Shown: positions 16,198 through 23,701 of the stretch, one piece after another | Position numbering within the stretch: position 1 is the stretch's first letter | Layout of the letters: the number at the start of each line of letters is the position of its first letter | From: Deltaproteobacteria bacterium | Lineage (GTDB): Bacteria > Desulfobacterota > Desulfomonilia > UBA1062 | Assembly (NCBI GenBank): GCA_023230665.1 | Contig: JALNWY010000009.1 | Coordinates: 1-36,824, forward strand | DNA: 36,824 nucleotides | Direction of reading: 5' to 3' | The notes under the pieces: generated by a model | Database searches by the model: none | The model's input: only the letters and a program-made list of their open reading frames with translations | What the model was told of the DNA's origin: nothing | Made by a program: the position numbers and the translations under genes

Positions 16198-18297
16198 ATG
16201 GCCGGAAATGCGACCAACCAGGAAGTGCAAAAAGAACTCCACGATCTTATGGCCCTGGCGGACCGGTACCGGTCTGTTGCGGATCAGCTGTATTCCCGGG
16301 CCGTGATCGTTTCCCGCGCCCCGGAATCAGTGGCGTGCATCGATCGGAGATATGTGTATACCTGCGTGAACCGTGCATTCCTCGCCCTTTACCGGAAGAC
16401 CGTGGAAGAGGTTCTCGGGCATAGCATCGAAGAGGTCTTCGGTGAGAAAGCCTTTGAGGAAAGAGAGAAACCCCGGATCGAACGGGCCCTGCGGGGCGAG
16501 GAGGGACAGTACGATGACCTGGTCGGGTCCCCGGGAGACGGGAGACTGCCTGTCCTGGCGCGGTATTCCCCCCTGGCGGGAAAGGACGGATCCATAGAGG
16601 GGGTGGTGTTATCGGCATGGGACATGAGCGCGGTCAGGGACGCGGAAGAAGGGGCACTCAGTGCCCGCAGCGACCTCGATGCCCTCATAGAAGAACATGC
16701 GAAAAAAATCTCGAATGTCCTCCTTGCGCTGAAACGCGAGATAAAGGTGCGCGAGGGCATCGAGGCCGAGCTCAGATCAGGCAGGGATAAGCTCGCGAAG
16801 ATATTCCAGTCCATCCCGGACCCCATCAGCATCTCCACCCTTGAAGAAGGGATCTTTCTGGATGCCAACGAGGCGTTTTTCCGTATGACCGGATATTCCC
16901 GGGAAGAGGTGATCGGGAACAGTTCCATAAACCTCGGAATCTGGTACAGGCCGCTTGACAGGGCACGGGTCGTGGATCTCATCAGAAAGCAGGGCAGTGT
17001 CCGGAATCAGGAGGCGAAGCTCAGGGGCAAGTCGGGCGAGTCGCGGGTCGTGCTTGTCTCGGCAGAGCTCATGGATATCGACGGCATGCCCTCGGTCCTG
17101 TTCGAGAGCCGCGACATCACCGAGCGAAAGACCCTGGAGAGCGAGCTGAGCCGGTCGCAGAAGATGGAGGCCATCGGCCGCCTTGCAGGCGGCATCACCC
17201 ACGACTTCAACAACCTGCTGACCGCTATCGACGGGTACTGCGAGCTGGCGCTGCTCAAACTCGGCAACCCGGAGCAGGTGCGGTCCAACATCCTCAAGAT
17301 CAAGGAGGTGAAAGAGACCGCGTCTTCCCTGGTCCGCCAGCTCCTGGCATTCAGCCGCAAACAAAAGGTCAAGCCGCGATCACTGGATATGAACCAGGTG
17401 ATCGAAAATATGCAGAACCTCCTCAGGCAGTTCATCGGGGAAGACATCGAGCTGAAGACCCGCCTTGAGCAGGACATCGGCAACGTGTATGCCGACCAGG
17501 GGCATGTGGAGCAGATCATCATGAACCTGGCCCTCAATGCCAGGGACGCCATGCACAAGGGAGGCGTCCTGACCATCAGCACGAGGCGCGTTTATCTGGA
17601 GGAAAGCGACATGGCAAAGCATCCGGACCTGAATCCCGGTGATTATATCAAGCTCGATGTGAGCGACACTGGGGTGGGTATGGATGAAGAGACCATGACG
17701 CACGTCTTTGAACCCTTCTTCACCACCAAGGAGGCGAGCAAGGGCACGGGCCTCGGCCTGGCAACGATCTATGGGATCGTCAGAAACAATGGCGGAAGCA
17801 TTTCGCTCAGGAGCGAGCCCGGGAAGGGATCGACCTTCGAGGTCTTGCTGCCCGTGAGTGGAGAGGTCCCTGAGGCTGTTTTGCGAAAGACGGGAAAGGT
17901 GCCTGTCAGAGGCGGGTCAGAGGTCGTTCTGGTGGTGGAGGACAACCCCTATGTGCTGGACCTTGTCACCGAGGTGCTCGGTTCCATCGGTTACACCCTG
18001 CTCAAGGCCCGGAGCGGAAAAGAGGCCATGGACATTTGCGGGTCCCATTCGGGCCATATCGATCTGGTGATCGCGGATGTCGTGCTCCCGGGCATGGACG
18101 GACCAGCGATCGTGAAAAACCTCCTGAAGTGTTATCCCCGGATGAAAGTCCTCTATATCACGGGTTATCCGGGTGACATGGTCTCCCTCTACGGCATTCC
18201 CGACACGGAAAAGCACCTGCTCCAGAAGCCGTTTTCCGCCTTCGCCCTGACGGAGAAGGTGCGGGAGGTGCTGGAGGAAGATCTCGATCATGAATAA
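16198..18297 (+). CDS. PAS-domain hybrid histidine kinase with receiver
   Basis: The 699-residue soluble signalling protein has PAS domain 1 (about 30-145), a charged coiled-coil linker (about 150-200), PAS domain 2 (about 195-310), a HisKA domain with phospho-accepting H335 in GGITHDFNN, a HATPase domain (NLALNARDAM, DTGVGMDEET, GTGLGLATIYGIV), and a C-terminal receiver. The receiver has the acidic pair E581/D582, phospho-acceptor D627 and K677. No membrane segment is visible, so it senses a cytosolic signal or binds a cofactor through its PAS domains. No output regulator is encoded next to it, so its partner lies elsewhere or the receiver acts in a phosphorelay. An AAAGGA site precedes ATG 16198. 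It is followed by a T-rich possible terminator. Confidence 0.92.
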   Translation: MAGNATNQEVQKELHDLMALADRYRSVADQLYSRAVIVSRAPESVACIDRRYVYTCVNRAFLALYRKTVEEVLGHSIEEVFGEKAFEEREKPRIERALRGEEGQYDDLVGSPGDGRLPVLARYSPLAGKDGSIEGVVLSAWDMSAVRDAEEGALSARSDLDALIEEHAKKISNVLLALKREIKVREGIEAELRSGRDKLAKIFQSIPDPISISTLEEGIFLDANEAFFRMTGYSREEVIGNSSINLGIWYRPLDRARVVDLIRKQGSVRNQEAKLRGKSGESRVVLVSAELMDIDGMPSVLFESRDITERKTLESELSRSQKMEAIGRLAGGITHDFNNLLTAIDGYCELALLKLGNPEQVRSNILKIKEVKETASSLVRQLLAFSRKQKVKPRSLDMNQVIENMQNLLRQFIGEDIELKTRLEQDIGNVYADQGHVEQIIMNLALNARDAMHKGGVLTISTRRVYLEESDMAKHPDLNPGDYIKLDVSDTGVGMDEETMTHVFEPFFTTKEASKGTGLGLATIYGIVRNNGGSISLRSEPGKGSTFEVLLPVSGEVPEAVLRKTGKVPVRGGSEVVLVVEDNPYVLDLVTEVLGSIGYTLLKARSGKEAMDICGSHSGHIDLVIADVVLPGMDGPAIVKNLLKCYPRMKVLYITGYPGDMVSLYGIPDTEKHLLQKPFSAFALTEKVREVLEEDLDHE

Positions 18298-18317
18298 TAA
18301 TTCCGGATCTTTTTTTA
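18278..18317 (+). terminator. Possible terminator after the hybrid kinase
   Basis: AAGATC (18278-18283) pairs with GATCTT (18306-18311) around a 22-nt loop, and the second arm runs into a T7 tract. The stem overlaps the end of the coding region. It is short and has a long loop, so the call is tentative. Confidence 0.33.
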
Positions 18318-18465
18318 TTTAACCAACCGAAAAAACCTGGTATTAGTTAGTTTTGCTTAAGATTTGCCGATGAATCCCCGATAGGTGATATGCTGTAATG
18401 CTGTAAGGCAAAAAGCTTTTAGACATTTTTTCCGTGGATGAAATGGGGAAAGGAGAGAAATTGTT

Positions 18466-18921
18466 ATGAAGTTGAGGAGCATACCCCTGATTGCGCACAT
18501 CGTCCTTGCCTGCATGGTTCTTTCCGTTTTCGGTGGATTCATCTTTCCAGCGGGGCACGCTGCGTCAGAGGTGATGGTGGTGGCGAACGACTCCGTGCCG
18601 GTGGAATCGCTGAGTCGGGATGCCGTCCAGGAGATATTTCTGGGGAGAAAGACCAGATGGAGCGACGGGCAGAAGATCGTGCTGGCGACCCTGAAAGAGG
18701 GCGATGATCACAGGGATTTTCTGCGGATGTATGTGGGCAAGACCCCGCATCAGTTCCAAAATTACTGGAAGAGCCAGGTCTTCACCGGGAGAGGAAAGGC
18801 GCCCGATGCATTCACTTCGCCCGACGAGCTTGCGGAATTCGTGGCAAACACCCCCGGGGCCATAGGTTATCTCCCCCAGCGTGCATATCAGAACCAATTG
18901 AAGATTCTTATGATTGAGTAG
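18466..18921 (+). CDS. Phosphate-binding-like periplasmic protein (PstS-like, short)
   Basis: The 151-residue product has a signal peptide (residues 1-33, cleavage near GHA-AS) and resembles the short PBP-like domain found in PstS-type phosphate ABC transporter proteins: SRDAVQEIFLGRKTRWSDG near residues 47-65, and the C-terminal segment VANTPGAIGYLP. It is roughly half the size of a full PstS, containing one lobe's worth of sequence, so it may bind its ligand differently or act as an accessory protein. AGGAGAG precedes ATG 18466 by about 9 nt. The porin gene follows 11 bp downstream, so they form a two-gene operon. No ABC permease or ATPase genes are adjacent. Confidence 0.78.
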   Translation: MKLRSIPLIAHIVLACMVLSVFGGFIFPAGHAASEVMVVANDSVPVESLSRDAVQEIFLGRKTRWSDGQKIVLATLKEGDDHRDFLRMYVGKTPHQFQNYWKSQVFTGRGKAPDAFTSPDELAEFVANTPGAIGYLPQRAYQNQLKILMIE

Positions 18922-18932
18922 GAGGCTTAAAA

Positions 18933-20330
18933 ATGAAGAGTGCTGTGAAAATCGCGTTTCTCTCAGCCTTGTTTGCCATGTGCTGTATATCCGGGAACGC
19001 CCGCGCCTATGAGTATCAGGGGATCGATATCAGGGGGTTCATCTCTCAGGGGTATCTGCAGAGCACCGACAACAACTTCTTTGCCGAGACAAAGGACGGC
19101 ACCTCCCAGTTCAACGAGGCGGGCATCAACTTCTCGGCCGAGGTTTCGGACAGGCTGCGTCTGGGGGTTCAGTTTCTTTCCAGGGACCTGGGCACCATCG
19201 GAAACAACGAGGTGATCCTCGACTGGGCGATCGCCGACTATCACTTCCGCGACTGGCTCGGCCTCACGGTCGGTAACATGAAGTTCGTGCATGGCCTCTA
19301 CAACGAGACCCGGGACCTGGACATGGTGCGCACCTTTATCCTCATGCCCCAGAGTGTGTATATCGAGGCCTGGAGGGAGGCCATCTCCTCCATTCAGGGG
19401 GCCGGCCTCTACGGCGACCTCGGGCTGAGCGACATGGGGTCGCTCTCCTATGACCTGCAGTACGGCACGGTGAACCTCGACTCCGACAAGGGGGCGGCCA
19501 GGCTGCTGGAGGACCAGTGGCCTTTCAAGGAAATGGGTCTGCTGGTTGACGTGGACCGGATCAACGTGGACTACACCTATGCCGGGAGCATCCGATGGAT
19601 CACCAACCTCGAGGGCTTGATCCTCGGCTGCTCCACCTGGGGTTATCAGTTCGAAGCGGACGCTACCACGCTGCTGGATACCGCCAGGGTGCCTGGTGAG
19701 TTACGGCAGGCCCTCGCTGCAGGGGACGCTGCATTTGCTGGTCTGATTGGCTCGCTTGATGATTACGGAACCCGTATTATCCTCTCGCCCAGCGAGTTCG
19801 GCGTGGAGGCGGTCAGCTATACCGCGTCCATGGAGTTCATGTGGAGGAACCTGGTGTTCGCCGCGGAATACATGCGGACGACCTACAACATCGAGTTCAG
19901 GAACTCCCCGCTGTTCACTACGCTGGAGCCGGTTCTGAGCCAGAGTGGAGTGGCAGTCCAGGACGGCACCATCAAGGTGGACCGGTTCAGCTCGGCCGGA
20001 TACTACACGAGCCTCGCCTACCGGTTCACTCCCTGGTTTGAGCTGGGCACCTACTACTCGGTCTACTACGCCAACGAGGACGACAAAGACGGCAAGAAAC
20101 GCGTAGCCAAAGGGCTCGACGCCCAGGAGCACCGGGGGTGGCTCAAGGATATCGCGCTGACTACGCGCTTTGACGTGAACGAGAACTGGATCATCAAGCT
20201 CGAGGCCCACAAGATGGACGGCACCGCAATCCTTCTGGGCGCCGACAACCCGGTTCCCGAAGACCCGGCGGAAGACCGCTACGAGGAGGACTGGTATCTT
20301 TTTGCAGCCAAGGTGACCTTCCACTTCTGA
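18933..20330 (+). CDS. Outer-membrane porin-like protein
   Basis: The 465-residue product has a signal peptide (residues 1-25, ending NARA) followed by a typical beta-barrel pattern of alternating hydrophobic and polar residues, many aromatic girdle residues (Y, W, F), and a C-terminal strand ending in phenylalanine (AAKVTFHF), the BamA recognition signature. Segments such as IDIRGFISQGYLQST at the mature N-terminus and LRLGVQFLSRDLG fit general porins. AGGAGG precedes ATG 18933. It follows the PstS-like gene by 11 bp, which suggests a matched uptake pair; phosphate or another anion is possible but not shown. A strong terminator follows at 20381-20421. Confidence 0.8.
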   Translation: MKSAVKIAFLSALFAMCCISGNARAYEYQGIDIRGFISQGYLQSTDNNFFAETKDGTSQFNEAGINFSAEVSDRLRLGVQFLSRDLGTIGNNEVILDWAIADYHFRDWLGLTVGNMKFVHGLYNETRDLDMVRTFILMPQSVYIEAWREAISSIQGAGLYGDLGLSDMGSLSYDLQYGTVNLDSDKGAARLLEDQWPFKEMGLLVDVDRINVDYTYAGSIRWITNLEGLILGCSTWGYQFEADATTLLDTARVPGELRQALAAGDAAFAGLIGSLDDYGTRIILSPSEFGVEAVSYTASMEFMWRNLVFAAEYMRTTYNIEFRNSPLFTTLEPVLSQSGVAVQDGTIKVDRFSSAGYYTSLAYRFTPWFELGTYYSVYYANEDDKDGKKRVAKGLDAQEHRGWLKDIALTTRFDVNENWIIKLEAHKMDGTAILLGADNPVPEDPAEDRYEEDWYLFAAKVTFHF

Positions 20331-20380
20331 TGCCGTATCCCGATCAATCCTGCTGACGTTTCAGGGCCTGGTTTCCCGTA

Positions 20381-20421
20381 AAAAAAGAGGAACCGGGCCT
20401 TTCCACATCCCGGTATTTTTT
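20381..20421 (+). terminator. Intrinsic terminator after the porin gene
   Basis: ACCGGG (20392-20397) and CCCGGT (20409-20414) form a perfect 6-bp stem with an 11-nt loop, preceded by a run of A and followed by A then T6 (20416-20421). Because A-runs and T-runs flank both sides, it could work on both strands, serving the porin gene and the convergent substrate-binding protein gene. Confidence 0.65.
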
Positions 20422-20503
20422 CACAATCAGGTTGTCTTTCCTGGTCCCCCTCTCATTGGAGGGGTGTCTCCATACAATAAAGGATGCATTCCAAAAGGGG
20501 CGG

Positions 20504-20611
20504 CCTGGTTTGCCGAAGGGCCGGCCTTGGCCGGGTTTCTCCCAGCAGGAAATCGGACTGATCGCCTTCACCTCTCCTGGTTTGCCGGAGGACCGGCTTT
20601 GGCTGGGTTTC
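20504..20611. repeat. Pair of 36-nt imperfect direct repeats, 36 nt apart
   Basis: The unit at 20504-20539 and the unit at 20576-20611 align without gaps over 36 nt and differ at four sites, all transitions. Both begin CCTGGTTTGCCG and end GGGTTTC. Each can fold through complementary GCCGG / CCGGC-like arms, and one change keeps pairing as G-U. A further partial match, CCTGGTTTCCCG, occurs at 20367-20378. This lies in the 322-bp gap between convergent genes. It looks like a pair of extragenic palindromic elements. Confidence 0.6.
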
Positions 20612-20640
20612 TTTCCCGTGATCAGGCGGGAAAGAAACCC
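20605..20640. terminator. 13-bp perfect hairpin near the 3' end of the convergent gene
   Basis: GGGTTTCTTTCCC (20605-20617) and GGGAAAGAAACCC (20628-20640) form a perfect 13-bp inverted repeat with a 10-nt loop, ending 12 bp from the stop codon of the leftward ABC substrate-binding gene. There is no U-run, so it may protect the 3' end or act as a rho-independent-like pause element. Its left arm overlaps the second 36-nt repeat. Confidence 0.5.
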
Positions 20641-20652
20641 GGGGGAAAAGGT

Positions 20653-21669
20653 CTATTCCACGGCCTTTGCAAGCTGGAGGATTTCGATGGGCAGTTCGAT
20701 CTGGAGCTCTTTGAGCCGGCTGGTGTCCACCATGATGGTCAGGTCTTCCTGCCTGAGGATGGGCATGTCTCCGGGATTCGATCCCTTAAGGAGGATCTGT
20801 GAGGCCTGCGCGCCGGCGAGCGAACCGACGTGCGGGAACTCTGCGCCCACGTACAGAATGGATCCCGGCACCTTCATATGGACAAGGCTGAAAACCGGCA
20901 GCTTGTATTTGAGAGAGATGTCCGCAAGCTCGTGGCAGGGTTCGTAGTTCCGCATGCCATAGTAGGAATCCAGGAGCACGGCAAAGCCCTGGGCGCCTTT
21001 GGAGATAAGGTCTTCAGCCGCAGGAGTCAACTTCTCGCTCTTGCTGATCTCCTTGGTGATGAAGGCGAATCCTTCCGGCGGGCCTGCAGCCTTGGCCTGC
21101 TGCGCCTGGGCCAGTGCGTTGTCGTCATCGGTGTGGACGACGCCCACGGTCTTGAGGCCCGGAAATGCGAGCCGGGCGATCTTGAGGGCCGACCCCATGT
21201 CCATATACAAGGTTGAGCCGGTGAACCCGGGGCCTGCAGTGGTCAGCGACGCGCAGCCCGCAGCCTCGGGGATGGCGATCGCGGTGAACACCAGAGGGAT
21301 GCCCGCGCCGATGATCCTGTCCTTTGCATACTTGGTGGCGGGCGTTCCGATGGTCAGCACCAGGTCGGGGCGGGCGTCAACGATCTTGGACGCAGTGTTC
21401 CTGATCTCCAGGAGCACACCGACCTTTTTCCACAAACCTCCCTTTTCCGCGTCGAAATCAATGATCCGGCGGTTGACCGTGAGGTTCAGGCCCTCTGCAA
21501 TCCCGTTTTCAGCAAGGCCCTTGATGAACCCCGTGTATGCCGCGTCAAAGGGTCCGATGTTGGTGACCTGCAGCACCTCGATTTTATAGGCCCTGTCCTG
21601 TGCGAAACAAGCCACCGCCACAAAAATCACGATGAGAACCGACAGTGTTCCTGTAATAAATTTATTCAT
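20653..21669 (-). CDS. ABC transporter substrate-binding protein (COG2984 type)
   Basis: The 338-residue product has a signal peptide (residues 1-23, LIVIFVAVACFA) and the two-lobed pattern of the TrpX/DUF534-like substrate-binding family: GPFDAAYTGFIKGLAENG near 35-52, a NLTVNRRIIDFDAE region, LVLTIGTPATKYAKD near 100-115, and PVFSLVHMKVPGSILYVGAEF near 280. Members bind small ligands such as amino acids; the ligand here is unknown. ATG 21669 is preferred because GGGAGGGAGGG lies just upstream, whereas the ATG at 21705 would add an untypical N-terminal tail. The usual permease and ATPase genes are not adjacent, so it is an orphan component in this window. It converges on the porin gene. Confidence 0.85.
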   Translation of the reverse strand: MNKFITGTLSVLIVIFVAVACFAQDRAYKIEVLQVTNIGPFDAAYTGFIKGLAENGIAEGLNLTVNRRIIDFDAEKGGLWKKVGVLLEIRNTASKIVDARPDLVLTIGTPATKYAKDRIIGAGIPLVFTAIAIPEAAGCASLTTAGPGFTGSTLYMDMGSALKIARLAFPGLKTVGVVHTDDDNALAQAQQAKAAGPPEGFAFITKEISKSEKLTPAAEDLISKGAQGFAVLLDSYYGMRNYEPCHELADISLKYKLPVFSLVHMKVPGSILYVGAEFPHVGSLAGAQASQILLKGSNPGDMPILRQEDLTIMVDTSRLKELQIELPIEILQLAKAVE

Positions 21670-22047
21670 GCATCCCTCCCTCCCTCTGTATTTGACAGTA
21701 TTCAAGGTATCTTTCGGTAAATATCAGGGCAAAGTAAAGGGAAACAACATGAAAAAGCCTGAAACACGGTTATATGCCTGATGGTTCCATAGATCTCCAA
21801 GGGGCGCGAAAAAGCGCCATACGCCAAATACCTGTCCGATGCAACCACTGTCGGGGCAATTAACCGGGTTCATTCTCACGAAGACCCAGCGGAAGGCGAC
21901 CCTGACAATAGCTTGTTTCAGGGTATGTCTGCGATAGAGCCAAGTGATCAGATGCCTCGATATTCAGGAACCTGTTTTGGTAAAATGCTCCCCTTGAGAT
22001 AGCCGGTTTATAAAGATTCCTGAGTGAAATGACGAAGGGATGATGAA
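21670..22047. other. 378-bp divergent intergenic region
   Basis: This separates the leftward substrate-binding gene and the rightward DUF6901-like unit, and must hold promoters for both. I see a short GGCGC/GCGCC hairpin at 21803-21818 with an A-rich loop, and -10-like TAAAAT (21981-21986) and TATAAA (22009-22014) without well-placed -35 boxes. No ORF in it is convincing. Confidence 0.45.
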
Positions 22048-22158
22048 ATGAAATTCACCAATATGACCATGCACGGCTGGAAACAAAGGTATGATTACCA
22101 GCGTTGCTCGTGTGCATCTGTGGGCTGCTGCATGAACAACAGGAGCGTGGCGACATGA
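22048..22158 (+). CDS. Possible 36-residue cysteine-rich micropeptide
   Basis: ATG 22048 is preceded by AAGGGA (22035-22040) at 7-nt spacing and opens a 36-codon frame whose TGA shares ATGA with the start of the next gene at 22155. The peptide has a CSCASVGCC cluster (C20, C22, C27, C28) after a basic/aromatic stretch (GWKQRYDYQR). Four cysteines in nine residues suggest metal binding or disulfides. No family is recognised. It may be a real small protein, or a translated leader coupling expression to the downstream gene, which is itself cysteine-rich. Confidence 0.35.
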   Translation: MKFTNMTMHGWKQRYDYQRCSCASVGCCMNNRSVAT

Positions 22159-22856
22159 AGAGCATCCCCATCCGGTATTGCTTCACCTTTACTGACAGGA
22201 CCCAGGAAATCATCAATTTGAGGCTCAATCCGAAAACGCTCGAACTGGCCAATGATCGGCCCGGATATCTGCCTTCCTGGACCGTGCTCGGGTTTCACCA
22301 GTGCCCCAACTGTCCTCTCTCTCATGAGACCGACCCTCACTGCCCTCTGGCAGTCCATCTGGTAAATACGGTCAATAGATTTCAGGGCAAGATGTCGTTT
22401 CATGAGATCCACCTGAGCGTGGTCACTCCGGAGCGGATCTTTTCACAGCCGACCACTCTGCAAAACGCCATCAGCTCGCTCATGGGGCTCATCAGCGCGA
22501 CCTGCGGATGTCCGCTCTCCGCGCCCCTGAGACCCATGGCGCGTTTTCACCTTCCTCTGGCCACCGGGGAGGAAACCATTTATCGCGCCACATCCATGTA
22601 TCTGCTCGCCCAGTACTTTCTGAAAAAGAACGGGCAGTGCGCAGACTTGGAGCTCGCCGGGCTCACCCGGGTTTACCAGGACATCCACCTGATGAACATC
22701 TCGTTCACCGAGCGCCTGAAGGACGCGACGCAGACCGAATCCACCCTCGATGCCCTGATCATGCTGGATACCTTTGCCAAGGTCCTGCCCATCCAGATAG
22801 AAGACTCTCTCGACTGCCTGAGCTATCTCTTCGACCAGCAGCCCCCTGCCCGATAA
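22155..22856 (+). CDS. DUF6901-like protein of unknown function
   Basis: The 233-residue soluble protein resembles a family I recall as DUF6901, found in anaerobic proteobacteria; no biochemical role is known to me. The N-terminus (IPIRYCFTF, EIINLRLNPKTLEL) looks like a small beta-sheet domain. It is followed by a cysteine-rich site: HQCPNCPL with CPL repeated about 13 residues later, and CGCPLSAPLRPMARFHLP near residue 116-133, which could bind metal. The C-terminal half is helical. ATG 22155 has AGGAG at 22141-22145, 9 nt upstream, and overlaps the cysteine-rich micro-ORF by ATGA. The frame is open further upstream but only with TTG/GTG starts. The GntR regulator gene follows after 114 bp with its own promoter. 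Confidence 0.72.
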   Translation: MKSIPIRYCFTFTDRTQEIINLRLNPKTLELANDRPGYLPSWTVLGFHQCPNCPLSHETDPHCPLAVHLVNTVNRFQGKMSFHEIHLSVVTPERIFSQPTTLQNAISSLMGLISATCGCPLSAPLRPMARFHLPLATGEETIYRATSMYLLAQYFLKKNGQCADLELAGLTRVYQDIHLMNISFTERLKDATQTESTLDALIMLDTFAKVLPIQIEDSLDCLSYLFDQQPPAR

Positions 22857-22900
22857 CATTCCTGACCGGTCCATCCGATCCGCGCCCAATGAAAAAGATC

Positions 22901-22956
22901 TTGACAGGACCGGATTTATCGGTAAAAAATGGTCCAATGGTCGGACCACCGGACCA
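22901..22956 (+). promoter_or_regulatory. Promoter with nested palindromic GntR/FCD operator
   Basis: A consensus -35 TTGACA lies at 22901-22906, with A/T-rich -10-like TAAAAA at 22923-22928 (16-bp spacer). Just downstream, TGGTCGGACCA (22938-22948) is a perfect palindrome of the TGGTC-N-GACCA class bound by FadR-like GntR/FCD regulators. It is nested in a second pair of arms, TGGTCC (22930-22935) and GGACCA (22951-22956), with the same centre at 22943. The position over the start point, immediately before the gntR gene, implies autorepression of the operon. Confidence 0.72.
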
Positions 22957-22970
22957 AATGGAGGAGGCAC

Positions 22971-23696
22971 ATGTCAGCATTGATTCTCACCCGCCCGCTC
23001 ATGCGGAGCAGACTTTCCGGAGAGATCGAGAACATCCTGCTCACGAGCATCATCAAAAGGCAGTTGGCCGTGGGAGAAAAGCTCCCTACCGAGCGGGAGC
23101 TCGCCAGAGACCTGGAGGTCAACCGGTCTACGGTCCGAGAGGCCCTCGGCAAGCTGGAATCCCTTGATCTGGTGGAGATCCGTCACGGCGACGGCGCCTA
23201 TGTAAAGGACTTTCAGGAGAGCGGGAGCCTCGAGCTCATCAGGGCCATGATCCGTCTGGACGAGCGCCAGCGCGACGACGTCATTGCCGCCCTGCTCGAG
23301 TTCAGGACCATCATCGGCCCTGAGATGGCCTTTCACGCAGCCAGGAACAGGACGGACGACCATATCGAAGCCCTTGAGGAGGTCATCTGGAATGGCAATG
23401 ATCTCTCCACTCTGGAAAAGGACATCCGGGTGCACCACATCATTGCTCTTGCGAGCGGCAATATCTTGTATCTCACCCTGCTGAACTTCTTCAACAAGTT
23501 CATGATCGAATACGGGCATCTCTATTTCAATGATCAGGAAAACGTGAAGCGCTCCGTGCGTTTTCACGAGGAGATCCACCAGGCGGTCAAAAAAGGAAAC
23601 CCCGGTCTGGCCAGAAAGATCATGCAGGACGTTCTCACCTATGCCCAGAAGGCGGTGGTCGATACGCTGCAAATAGGCAGGAATAGCAGGAGGTAG
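22971..23696 (+). CDS. GntR-family transcriptional regulator, FCD (FadR-type) domain
   Basis: The 241-residue DNA-binding repressor or activator has an N-terminal winged helix (GEKLPTERELARDLEVNRSTVREALGKLE spread over residues ~34-62) and a C-terminal all-helical FCD domain that senses a small organic acid or acyl ligand. Candidate FCD metal-site residues are in DIRVHHIIALASGN and EEIHQAVKKGN. I chose ATG 22971, preceded by GGAGGAGG; the open frame upstream overlaps the operator and lacks a site. The gene heads an operon with the GlpD-like gene 5 bp downstream, and its operator lies at 22930-22956. A ligand related to glycerol phosphate, lactate or fatty acids is plausible from the neighbours but not shown. 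Confidence 0.92.
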   Translation: MSALILTRPLMRSRLSGEIENILLTSIIKRQLAVGEKLPTERELARDLEVNRSTVREALGKLESLDLVEIRHGDGAYVKDFQESGSLELIRAMIRLDERQRDDVIAALLEFRTIIGPEMAFHAARNRTDDHIEALEEVIWNGNDLSTLEKDIRVHHIIALASGNILYLTLLNFFNKFMIEYGHLYFNDQENVKRSVRFHEEIHQAVKKGNPGLARKIMQDVLTYAQKAVVDTLQIGRNSRR

Positions 23697-23701
23697 GAAC
23701 G

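Noticed and set aside
20504..20611. CRISPR array: 36-nt repeats with a 36-nt spacer
   Set aside because: Only two units with four mismatches and no cas genes; better explained as structured extragenic repeats.
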